This document shows, piece after piece, positions 1-6,942 of a stretch of 26,657 bases of DNA (positions within the stretch are counted from its first letter, which is position 1; every line of letters starts with the position of its first letter). Origin of the DNA: Alphaproteobacteria bacterium. Its GTDB lineage: Bacteria; Pseudomonadota; Alphaproteobacteria; Micavibrionales; UBA2020. A model generated the notes under the pieces. That model saw only the letters and a program-made list of their open reading frames with translations. It searched no databases and was not told the origin of the DNA. The stretch lies in the NCBI GenBank assembly GCA_029266795.1, contig JAQSWE010000007.1, positions 1 through 26,657 on the forward strand, written 5' to 3'. The translations under genes and the position numbers were made by a program.

Positions 1-1
1 T

Positions 2-331
2 GGTCCCGGCCCGCTTCAGGGGCGTATTGCCGAAGGTGTGACCTATGTGGACGCATCGAAGGAAGATGCAACCCTCAAAATCAACGAATTTCTCGCCGAT
101 GGCGCCCGTATGCGCGGGGAAGCCGGGAAAATCCAGGTAAAGGAAGTATACGGACTCGTCGAAGACATTATCAGGGCCGTGTCTGCTGCCGCCCAGGTCA
201 AAGGTGATAATTCGAGCCTCCTCCCGACGGGAACGACGATCGGCGATGTATTGGTACCGATTGCGCTGGGAAAAAGCGAAGTCGCCGTCTATTCCGTCGC
301 CGCGCAGCAGCCGCGGAAATTCAAGCTGTAG
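2..331 (+). CDS. 3' end of an unrecognised gene (5' truncated by window edge)
   Basis: The frame is open from the first complete codon of the window to a TAA, giving at least 109 residues. A GTG at position 38 could be a start, but the codons before it look equally coding, so I treat the gene as cut by the window edge. The visible part is soluble and mixed alpha/beta in character, with a helical stretch around KVYGLVEDIIRAVSAA-like residues, a Gly/Thr-rich segment and a basic C-terminus ending PRKFKL. No transmembrane segment, signal peptide or motif I recognise is present. It converges on the flavin reductase gene with a 27 bp gap and no obvious terminator. Function unknown. Confidence 0.55.
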   Translation, partial: GPGPLQGRIAEGVTYVDASKEDATLKINEFLADGARMRGEAGKIQVKEVYGLVEDIIRAVSAAAQVKGDNSSLLPTGTTIGDVLVPIALGKSEVAVYSVAAQQPRKFKL

Positions 332-358
332 GAAACAAGCGCAGACGCCAAGCAAACG

Positions 359-925
359 TCAGAATGTGGCTGTATCCCTCCACTTCGTGAAGCCCGCCGC
401 CTTGTTCATTTTCCGGCCGTCGGTCGTGAATATCCCCTGCCCGTGATAATGAAGCGTCTGCGGCAGTGGCCGATGCGGCGTGACATGCGCCTTCACGACC
501 TTGAAGATGAAAAAGTTGTATTTATTCACCATCCGCGTGTCATGGATTTTGCATTCAAGGTTGGCAAAGCATTCCCGCACCAGCGGCGCTTTCACCTTTG
601 ACGCCTTTGCGGGCGTGAGGTTAAAGGTCCCGAACTTATCGATCTCGTCCCCGTCGCTGTTGCCGATCTTCACGACCGTATCCACCATATCCGCCGTCGG
701 GATATTGATGACGCATTCGCCGCTGTTGCGGATCATGCCGAAACTGTGGTTGGAACTGGCAATGACGCACCCCACCAGAGACGGCGTGAATTCCAGCACC
801 GTATGCCATCCCATCGTCATGATATTCGTCTCGCCCTTCCACGCCGACGACACCAGCACGATCGGCCCCGGCTCCAGCAGGCGGCGGATATTTTCCACAG
901 GGTAATCGCGCTTGGGTTTTGTCAT
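359..925 (-). CDS. Flavin reductase-fold (FMN-binding split barrel) protein
   Basis: About 188 residues, typical for the flavin reductase-like / DIM6-NTAB family, whose members bind FMN and reduce flavins or act as flavoproteins. Visible family features are the N-terminal PGPIVLVSSAWKGETNIMTM segment (the usual substrate/flavin loop), the SSNHSFGMIRNSGECVINIP stretch in the middle, and a C-terminal LHYHGQGIF followed by a short basic tail. I chose the ATG at 925 (MTKPKRD). A longer reading from a TTG at 958 would overlap the upstream glutaredoxin gene and lacks a ribosome site. It lies 22 bp after grxD in the same direction, so co-transcription with bolA-grxD is likely. The electron donor and substrate cannot be told from sequence. 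Confidence 0.85.
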   Translation of the reverse strand: MTKPKRDYPVENIRRLLEPGPIVLVSSAWKGETNIMTMGWHTVLEFTPSLVGCVIASSNHSFGMIRNSGECVINIPTADMVDTVVKIGNSDGDEIDKFGTFNLTPAKASKVKAPLVRECFANLECKIHDTRMVNKYNFFIFKVVKAHVTPHRPLPQTLHYHGQGIFTTDGRKMNKAAGFTKWRDTATF

Positions 926-947
926 GTGAAGAGTCCGGAAAAGAAAA

Positions 948-1289
948 TCAGTCCGCAATCAAGCGGTGCTTGCGGAGCAGATCCTGCAGCTCGCCGGAGG
1001 CGTAGAGGTCGCGCACGATGTCGCAGCCGCCGACGAATTCGCCCTTGACGTAGAGCTGCGGAATGGTCGGCCAGTTGGTGAAGTCCTTGATGCCCTGCCG
1101 CAAGCCCGGATCGGCGATGACATCGATATCCTTGAAATGGACGCCCATGTTTTCCAGCACCTGCACGACCGCCGCCGAATAGCCGCATTGGGGGAACGAG
1201 GCAGAGCCCTTCATATACAGCACGACGTCATTCTCCGAGATATCGGTGCGGATGCGCTCGAAGACTTCGTTGTTGTCGAAAAGGGCCAT
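948..1289 (-). CDS. grxD: Monothiol glutaredoxin, Grx4/GrxD family
   Basis: A 113-residue class II (monothiol) glutaredoxin of normal family length. These proteins bind a glutathione-ligated [2Fe-2S] cluster and work with BolA proteins in iron-sulfur trafficking and iron sensing. The active site is KGSASFPQCGYS with the single cysteine at about residue 35. WPTIPQLYVKGEFVGGCDIV further on supplies the cis-Pro and the glutathione-binding GG-C-D motif. The family signature is CGFS; here the Phe is Tyr (CGYS), a conservative but noticeable change. It starts 6 bp after the bolA stop, so the two are almost certainly one transcript, matching their known physical partnership. Confidence 0.95.
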   Translation of the reverse strand: MALFDNNEVFERIRTDISENDVVLYMKGSASFPQCGYSAAVVQVLENMGVHFKDIDVIADPGLRQGIKDFTNWPTIPQLYVKGEFVGGCDIVRDLYASGELQDLLRKHRLIAD

Positions 1290-1295
1290 AATCGA

Positions 1296-1520
1296 TTACG
1301 CGACGCGGGTCTTGATCTGGAGCGCGTGGATGGTTTCGCCGATATGGGAGCCGAGCGCGGCATGCACCATGCGGTGCTGCTCCAGCAGCGGCTTGCCGGC
1401 GAATGTCTGGCAGATGACCGTGGCATTCAGGCAGAGCCCGTCCCCGCGTACATCCTCGATCCGGACATCCGCGTCGGGAATGCTGCGCTTGATGAGTGCC
1501 TCGATGCTATGCGTATCCAT
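1296..1520 (-). CDS. bolA: BolA/IbaG family protein
   Basis: A 74-residue BolA-domain protein of usual length. BolA proteins form heterodimers with CGFS-type glutaredoxins that share a [2Fe-2S] cluster. The C-terminal half carries the family pattern FAGKPLLEQHRMVHAAL followed by ETIHALQIKT, including the conserved His of the HxxV region and the terminal IHAL. The N-terminal MDTHSIEALIKRSIPDADV is the usual first helix and turn. The ATG at 1520 has a strong ribosome site (GGAGGG, about 7 bases upstream). It is the first gene of a bolA-grxD-flavin reductase set and is divergent from the 5'-nucleotidase across a 212 bp AT-rich spacer. Whether it is a BolA or IbaG orthologue is not resolved. Confidence 0.93.
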   Translation of the reverse strand: MDTHSIEALIKRSIPDADVRIEDVRGDGLCLNATVICQTFAGKPLLEQHRMVHAALGSHIGETIHALQIKTRVA

Positions 1521-1677
1521 TCCTGCCCTCCAAAATCGGCCCCTAAAACATATGGGTCATATCTACGTTAGGGCAATATTCGTTAATAACTTGATAATAA
1601 ACGCCCCCAAAAAGCCTGAATCCGTCTTTTCCGCAGCGCAACAGAGATGAGAAAGTGGCCTTAACCCCTTTCAATTT

Positions 1678-1705
1678 TTGCAAAATGACGCAATTATAGT
1701 ATGAT
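1678..1705 (+). promoter_or_regulatory. Candidate promoter of the 5'-nucleotidase gene
   Basis: TTGCAA (1678-1683), a 16 bp spacer and TATGAT (1700-1705) form a sigma70-like promoter in an AT-rich spacer. Transcription would start near 1712, about 20 bases before the ATG at 1733, where a short TAAGG lies only two bases before the start codon. The opposite strand must also hold a bolA promoter, but I see only weak matches. Confidence 0.5.
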
Positions 1706-1732
1706 TAATAAGAAACCATTTATGTTAAGGCC

Positions 1733-2671
1733 ATGACGAGCGCGCAATACAAACCATTGACCATCGGTATCTCCACCTCGGCGCTGTTTGACCTGCGCGA
1801 GGAGCATGGCGTTTATCAGGCGAAGGGCATCGACGAATACCGCGCCCTGCAATTCTCCCGCCGCCGCGAAATCATGAAGCCCGGCACCGCCTTTTGCGTG
1901 ATCCAGAAGCTGCTGGCGATCAATGTGCCCGGCGAAAAGCCGCGCGTCGAAGTCGCGCTGATTTCCCGCAACGACATCGAAACGGGCTTGCGCGCGCGCT
2001 ATTCCCTCGACCATTACGGGCTCGACATCCCGCGCATCGCGCTGACGGGCGGCAAGCCTGTGGAAGCACGGCTGCTGAAGGCCTATGGCATCGACCTCTT
2101 CCTCTCCAAGCATCCCGACGACGTGCAGCGCGCGGTCGACGGCGATATCGCTGCTTCCGTGCTGCATGATCCGCCCCTTGAAGCGGCACCCGCCTGCAAG
2201 CCCGGTAAGGTTCATTTTGCGTTCGATGGCGACATGGTGCTGTTCGGCGGCGAGTCGGAGGCGATTTTCCAGCGTGACGGTTTGCTCGGCTTCCTCAAAT
2301 ACGAAACCGAAAACGCCGAAGTGCCGATGCCGCATGGGCCGTTTGCAAAAGTTTTATTTGTTATTCAGGCGCTGAAAGCTACTTTCAGTAAAGAAGACTG
2401 CCCGATTGAAACCTCGCTCGTCACCATGCGCTCCGGCACCGCGCAGGTGCGCCCGATGAATACGTTGATCGACTGGGGCCAGATCGTGGACGGCGCTTAC
2501 ATGATCGGCCGCTCGTCGCAGGAAGGGCATAAATACCAGAAGGTCGATGTATTGGCCGCGATTGGCGCAGACCTGTTTTTTGACGACCAGACTTACCACA
2601 CCGAACCCGCATCGAGGATCGTGCCCTCCGGCTATGTGCCGTCGAAGAGCGACCACCAGAAAGCGGCGTAA
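1733..2671 (+). CDS. 5'-nucleotidase (cytosolic NT5C1-like family)
   Basis: A 312-residue protein matching the bacterial 5'-nucleotidase family related to vertebrate cytosolic 5'-nucleotidase I, which removes phosphate from nucleoside monophosphates. Recognisable family blocks are TIGISTSALFDLREEHGVY at the N-terminus, VEVALISRNDIETGLRA, the YSLDHYGLDIPRIALTGGKP block, DLFLSKHPDDVQRA, and HFAFDGDMVLFGGESE, whose Asp-rich DGD is probably part of the metal/phosphate site. There is no signal peptide, so it is probably cytoplasmic. The first RTX gene begins 40 bp downstream with its own ribosome site and no promoter I can see, so read-through into it is possible. Substrate preference (AMP or other) is not predictable here. 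Confidence 0.88.
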   Translation: MTSAQYKPLTIGISTSALFDLREEHGVYQAKGIDEYRALQFSRRREIMKPGTAFCVIQKLLAINVPGEKPRVEVALISRNDIETGLRARYSLDHYGLDIPRIALTGGKPVEARLLKAYGIDLFLSKHPDDVQRAVDGDIAASVLHDPPLEAAPACKPGKVHFAFDGDMVLFGGESEAIFQRDGLLGFLKYETENAEVPMPHGPFAKVLFVIQALKATFSKEDCPIETSLVTMRSGTAQVRPMNTLIDWGQIVDGAYMIGRSSQEGHKYQKVDVLAAIGADLFFDDQTYHTEPASRIVPSGYVPSKSDHQKAA

Positions 2672-2711
2672 GACAAGCGGCTGAATATTTCGTTACTCGG
2701 GGGAGTCCATA

Positions 2712-4283
2712 TTGGCCGTGGACCCCTTTTCGGTCAACCTTGCGCTCGATGCCGGCTTCACCTTTTTCGACCTTCACGCTTTTATCGCCTTCGATGATTT
2801 TTACTACCTCGATTACGTCGCCGTCATCGATACGCCCACCTATATCGAGGCGTTCCTGAACTTCGCCAATGGCGATGCGATATTCACCGGCACGAACATG
2901 GATCTCGTCGTCGGCATCGTCAACACCATCGATTTCGTTGGCGATGGCGGGTCCTTCAGCTTCGCGGGGCAGCTGGATTACAGCTTCGGCACCATCGATA
3001 AATGGACCTTCACCTCGGTCTCTGCCATGGACGGCACCGAAGGCTTCCTGATGGAGGGCGCAAACCTGCGCCTCGCGCCCAACGGCGGCATGCACGGCAC
3101 TGCGACGCGGCAGGTGACCTATACCAACGGCATCGAGATCGAATATATCGGCAGCTTCGGCGCAGGCACGCAAAAAGGGTTCTACACCAATATCAACGTG
3201 ACCGACCCAAGCGGCTCCTTCTCCCTCGCCGGAAAGTTCATGAAGAGCGAAGTGACCACGGCGACTTTCGTTTGCTTCACTTTCGACGAATTCCTCGACT
3301 ACGCCGCGCTGTTCCGGAACGGCGACACCTACAACGTCGCCGACGGCATGCGCGACTGGCACGGCTTTGACGGTAATGACAAGATGTATGGCGGCGCGGC
3401 AGCCGACACGCTGTCGGGCGATGCGGGCAACGACACGCTCGACGGCGGCGCGGGCAACGACATACTGACCGGCGGCGCAGGCAACGACCTTTATTTCATC
3501 GACAGCGGTGCCGATACGATCGTCGAGCTGGCAGCCGGCGGCACCGACACCGTCAGCACCGGCGTGAGCTTTGACCTGTCGCTGGCGCTTAACACAGAAA
3601 ACCTTGTCCTGACCGGCGGCGGCAATATCGACGCGACCGGCAATGACGGCCGCAACACACTCACCGGCAATGGCGGCGACAACCGCATCGATGGCGGCCT
3701 CGGCGCAGACAACATGGCGGGCGGCGCAGGCAACGATACTTTCGTCGTCGACAATACGGGTGACAAAATCACCGATACCTTCGGTAGCGACACCGTAGAA
3801 TCTTCCGTCAACTTCACGCTGGGTACGGGCCTCGAGAACCTCGAGCTTTATGGCGCGGCCCTGCGCGGCACCGGCAATACCGCAGGCAACAGCATCACCG
3901 GCAATGCGAATGCCAACACCCTCTCCGGCCTCGGCGGCGACGACATCCTCGACGGCGGCATCGGCAGCGACACGCTCACGGGGGGCGTAGGCGCGGATAT
4001 CTTCACCTTCAGCGCCACCGACGGCGCGTCCGACACGGTGACAGATTTCAACCGCCTGCAGGGCGACAAGATCGACATCTCCGACCTTCTGACCGGCTTC
4101 GATCCGCTCGCCGACGACATCACGCAATTCGTGCGCATCGATACCGTCGGCACCGGCAGCGTGCTGTTCGTCGATGCCGATGGCGGCGGCGATAGCTTCG
4201 TCCAGATCGCCACCCTCACCCGCGCAACCGGACTGACCGATGAAGACGCGCTGCTCACCGCAGGCGTCCTGATCGCGAGTTAA
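2712..4283 (+). CDS. RTX-type calcium-binding protein, probable type I secretion substrate (RTX-1)
   Basis: 523 residues, starting at TTG 2712 behind a strong GGGGGAG ribosome site. Residues 1 to about 215 form a domain I do not recognise, ending in a WHGFDGND junction. From about 218 to 428 there are RTX nonapeptides (GGxGxDxLx) alternating with about 85-residue units of the type YxVDNxGDxIT...DTVxSS...ENLxLTG...GTGN...N-ITGN. The last 95 residues, starting IFTFSATDGASDTVTDF and containing QGDKIDISDLL, match the type I secretion C-terminal target region. There is no N-terminal signal peptide, as expected for that route, and no ABC/MFP transporter genes lie in the window. Calcium would fold the repeats outside the cell. 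It is a paralogue of the next gene. The biological role of the N-terminal domain is unknown. Confidence 0.88.
   Translation: MAVDPFSVNLALDAGFTFFDLHAFIAFDDFYYLDYVAVIDTPTYIEAFLNFANGDAIFTGTNMDLVVGIVNTIDFVGDGGSFSFAGQLDYSFGTIDKWTFTSVSAMDGTEGFLMEGANLRLAPNGGMHGTATRQVTYTNGIEIEYIGSFGAGTQKGFYTNINVTDPSGSFSLAGKFMKSEVTTATFVCFTFDEFLDYAALFRNGDTYNVADGMRDWHGFDGNDKMYGGAAADTLSGDAGNDTLDGGAGNDILTGGAGNDLYFIDSGADTIVELAAGGTDTVSTGVSFDLSLALNTENLVLTGGGNIDATGNDGRNTLTGNGGDNRIDGGLGADNMAGGAGNDTFVVDNTGDKITDTFGSDTVESSVNFTLGTGLENLELYGAALRGTGNTAGNSITGNANANTLSGLGGDDILDGGIGSDTLTGGVGADIFTFSATDGASDTVTDFNRLQGDKIDISDLLTGFDPLADDITQFVRIDTVGTGSVLFVDADGGGDSFVQIATLTRATGLTDEDALLTAGVLIAS
3367..3998 (+). repeat. RTX repeat region of RTX-1
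   Basis: Translated nonapeptides such as GGAGNDILT and GGAGNDLYF cluster at 3367-3500, 3655-3740 and 3900-3998, separated by two longer 85-residue-type units. At DNA level the recurrent unit is close to ggcggcgcaggcaacgac, which also recurs in the downstream paralogue and is a likely substrate for recombination. Confidence 0.8.
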
Positions 4284-4357
4284 TTCCCTATATATTTCAA
4301 AGTGTTAAACCATGCCGCCCAAAGCATGGCTGTCACAAAGCGCATACAAAGGTATGC

Positions 4358-4385
4358 TTGACATAATAACGCCTATGCAGATACT
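4358..4385 (+). promoter_or_regulatory. Candidate sigma70 promoter of the second RTX gene
   Basis: A perfect TTGACA (4358-4363), a 16 bp spacer and GATACT (4380-4385) lie in the 142 bp spacer between the two RTX genes. A start near 4392 gives a 5' leader of about 34 bases ending in a clear CCGGAG ribosome site before ATG 4426. This suggests the second gene is transcribed on its own, unlike the first. Upstream, at 4310-4329, CCATGC and GCATGG can form a small hairpin without a T tract. Confidence 0.6.
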
Positions 4386-4425
4386 CTCCCTTCTATAAAA
4401 ATTTATACCTCCGGAGACTTCAGTC

Positions 4426-5133
4426 ATGGGCATTATCACATCAACGGCGAATTCAAGCCCTCTCTTTGCCGCAGATATCAGCTGGTTTGACGATGCCGAA
4501 TATGATGTGGGCGATTACTTTGCCTATCATTTTGATGAAGCGATTTACGACATCCTGTCGGGAAATGGCGATGTCTATTCGATTTCAAATTCCTACCTGC
4601 ACGCCTACCTCTATGGTGCGGGCGGCGAAGCGGTTTTGACGGGCTCCGGCTTTCTCGGATATAGCGGCACCGTGTCTACGATTGCTTTCACGGGCGGCGG
4701 CGGCTCGTTCAATTTCAACGGTTCGCTGGCATGGAATATGAACGGGATCACCCGCGCAACGATTAAATCGCTCGATATCTACTACGGCACCGACCGCGTT
4801 ATCATGGAAGGCAGCCTGAAAATCGATGCAAACGGCATCTCTGGCAGTTTGACAAGATACGTCACCGTTACGCACGGATTGACGTCCGAATATATCGGGA
4901 ATTTTTCTGTGGCAACCGGCACAGGCACGCTCTCGAAAATTACGCTTTCAGACAGCAGCGGCCAATCAATCTCCGTCAGCGGCAGCTTTTCAGCAGAAGC
5001 CTATTTTGCCGCGCGCGAAATCGCTGCCACACCGGCGGACCTACTGAACACAGCCGTGCTATTTAGCGGCGCGGATACGTTTACAGTGCCGGACAGCGCG
5101 CACCAATGGCATGGCTTCGCCGGAAACGACTAA
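4426..5133 (+). CDS. N-terminal domain of frameshifted RTX paralogue (RTX-2, 5' part)
   Basis: 235 residues, with a strong promoter and ribosome site upstream, ending at TAA 5131-5133 immediately after WHGFAGND. It is homologous along its length to the N-terminal domain of RTX-1: both share IxFxGxGGSFxFxGxL, an MEGxLxxxxNG segment, a SEYIG/IEYIG-NF/SF motif, SGSF/AGKF, and the closing pair xDT(Y/F)xVxD...WHGFxGND. The repeats that should follow are present downstream in another frame (5134-6800). If translated as is, this makes only the unrecognised domain, with no RTX repeats and no C-terminal secretion signal, so it would probably stay in the cell. I read it as the 5' part of a broken 792-residue gene; a sequencing artefact is possible. 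Confidence 0.8.
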   Translation: MGIITSTANSSPLFAADISWFDDAEYDVGDYFAYHFDEAIYDILSGNGDVYSISNSYLHAYLYGAGGEAVLTGSGFLGYSGTVSTIAFTGGGGSFNFNGSLAWNMNGITRATIKSLDIYYGTDRVIMEGSLKIDANGISGSLTRYVTVTHGLTSEYIGNFSVATGTGTLSKITLSDSSGQSISVSGSFSAEAYFAAREIAATPADLLNTAVLFSGADTFTVPDSAHQWHGFAGND

Positions 5134-6800
5134 CCGGCGGCGCCTATGGCGATGATCTTCACGGGGATGATGGCAACGATACACTGTCAGGCCTTGCAGG
5201 CGGCGACTGGCTGAACGGCGGCATCGGCGATGACAGCATCGACGGCGGCACGGGCGACGATATGATGACGGGCGGCACGGGCAACGACAAATATTTTGTC
5301 GACAGCAGCGGCGACATCATCGTGGAGCAGTCGGGCGAAGGCACCGATACCATCACGAGCTCCGCCAGCTTCGACATGTCGGCCAATGCGCAGAACGCGG
5401 AAATCCTTATCCTCACCGGCACCGCACATAACGATGCGACCGGAAACGGCGACAACAATACCATCACCGGCAATGCCGGCAATAACCGCATCGATGGCGG
5501 CGCGGGCGCGGACAAGATGTCGGGCGGCGCGGGTAACGACACTTACGTCGTCGATAACGCGGGCGACAGCGTGACCGACACATCCGGCATCGACACGGTC
5601 GAGGCGTCAATCACCTATACTCTCGGCACCGGCATCGAAAGCCTGCTGTTGACGGGCGGCGGCAATATTCACGGTACCGGCAACACGGGTATCAACACCC
5701 TGACTGGCAATGACGGCGACAATACGCTGAACGGCGGTACGGGCGCGGATACCCTCATCGGCGCGTTGGGGAACGACGTGTATGTGGTCGACAATATCGG
5801 TGATGTCGTCAGCGAAGATGCCGCGGGGGGCTTTGATACCGTGATGGCGTCTGCCAACTATGTACTGGGAGCGGAAATCGAGAACCTTGTGCTCACCGGC
5901 ACGCGCGCGGCCAACGGCACGGGTAATGCGGATGACAACACCATTACCGGCAATACCGGCATTAACACGCTGGATGGCGGCGGCGGTTTTGATACGCTGA
6001 TCGGCGGCCTCGGCAATGACATTTATTTGGTCCATGATGGCGATGTGACCGTTCTGGAACTGAGCGGCGCGGGCACCGATACCGTGCGTTCGGACATCGA
6101 CTATGCACTAGACGATTTTGTCGAGAACCTCGTCCTGCTGGGTGCGGCGCGCATTGGCACTGGTAACGCGGACGCCAACACGATCACAGGCACGGGCGGC
6201 GATGATACACTCGACGGCGGCGGCAGCATCGACAAGTTAATCGGGGGTCTTGGCGATGACACCTACTACGTCGAGAACACGCGCGACACCGTCAGCGAGG
6301 GCGTAAACGGCGGAAACGATACCGTCTACAGCTCGGCGGGCAGCTTCACACTCTCCGCGAACATCGAAACGCTGATCCTCACGGGCGCGGCGGTCACGGG
6401 TATCGGGAACGCTGGCCACAATCTTATCACCGGTGCAGCGGCGCAAAATACGTTAAGCGGCATGACCGGCAACGACACGCTCGACGGCGGGGCGGCGGCA
6501 GATACGCTGACAGGCGGCACGGGCGCGGATAACTTCAAGTTCACCGTCATCGACGGCACAGTGGATCTGGTGACGGATTTCAACCGCTCGCAGGGTGACA
6601 AGATCGATATCGATGACATTGTAAGCGGCTACGATCCCTTCAGCAGCGACCTCAATGAATTCGTGCGCTTCGACAACACAGGCACCAACGCCCTGTTGTG
6701 GGTCGATGGTGATGGTGCAGTGAACGGGGAGAGCTTCGTGCTGGTCGCGACCTTTAACCGTGTCGACCTTATACAGGGCGACCTCAGCATAATACCGTAG
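5106..6800 (+). pseudogene. RTX repeat and secretion-signal part of frameshifted RTX-2 (3' part)
   Basis: The frame continuing RTX-2 after the break. From about 5134 it reads LTGGAYGDDLHGDDGND, then nonapeptides, five 85-residue RTX-type units (for example TYVVDNAGDSVTD..., VYVVDNIGDVVSE..., IYLVHDGDVTVLE...) and a C-terminal target region with DLVTDFNRSQGDKIDIDDI, closely parallel to RTX-1. An ATG at 5106 opens this frame but has no ribosome site, and its first residues (MAWLRRKR) are an out-of-frame reading of the upstream domain, so it is not a genuine start. Restoring 4 bases after GAC 5128-5130 (for example an ACGC) rejoins the frames, restores the nine-residue register and matches the residue spacing in RTX-1. 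Without repair this part is probably not made. Confidence 0.8.
5134..6535 (+). repeat. RTX repeat region of RTX-2
   Basis: Six clusters of GGxGxDxLx nonapeptides separated by five longer units, each with a VDN/GD, DTV, ENLxLTG and GTGN core. Later units drift from consensus (VHDGDVTV, VENTRDTV), so calcium binding is probably strongest in the earlier clusters. RTX-1 has only two such units, so copy number differs between the paralogues. Confidence 0.8.
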
Positions 6801-6942
6801 CCATTGAAATAGTCATTCTTTACAATGCCTTGCAGCCGCCCCGCACAGGTCGGCAGCATTAACTTTTCCTCAAACATCCTCATATATCATGGACTTGTGG
6901 GACTCTCCGTTCCATTCCATGACCAGAAGGTTTTTTTGGACG

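Noticed and set aside
2421..4127. 568-codon minus-strand open frame across RTX-1
   Set aside because: The sequence is repetitive Val/Ala/Asp/Gly-rich antisense of the RTX repeats; GC-rich repeats keep the opposite strand open.
4310..4329. Terminator after RTX-1
   Set aside because: CCATGC/GCATGG makes only a 6 bp stem with no T run after it.
5106..5133. ATG 5106 as a genuine start of an independent RTX protein
   Set aside because: There is no ribosome site, and the first residues are an out-of-frame reading of the conserved WHGFxGND junction.
3400..6535. CRISPR-like direct repeats
   Set aside because: The repeats are coding RTX nonapeptides of variable sequence without unique spacers of constant length.
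6889..6942. N-terminal extension of the pentapeptide-repeat protein from ATG 6889
   Set aside because: Its codons are atypical, no ribosome site precedes it, and a possible -10 box overlaps it. It is not excluded.
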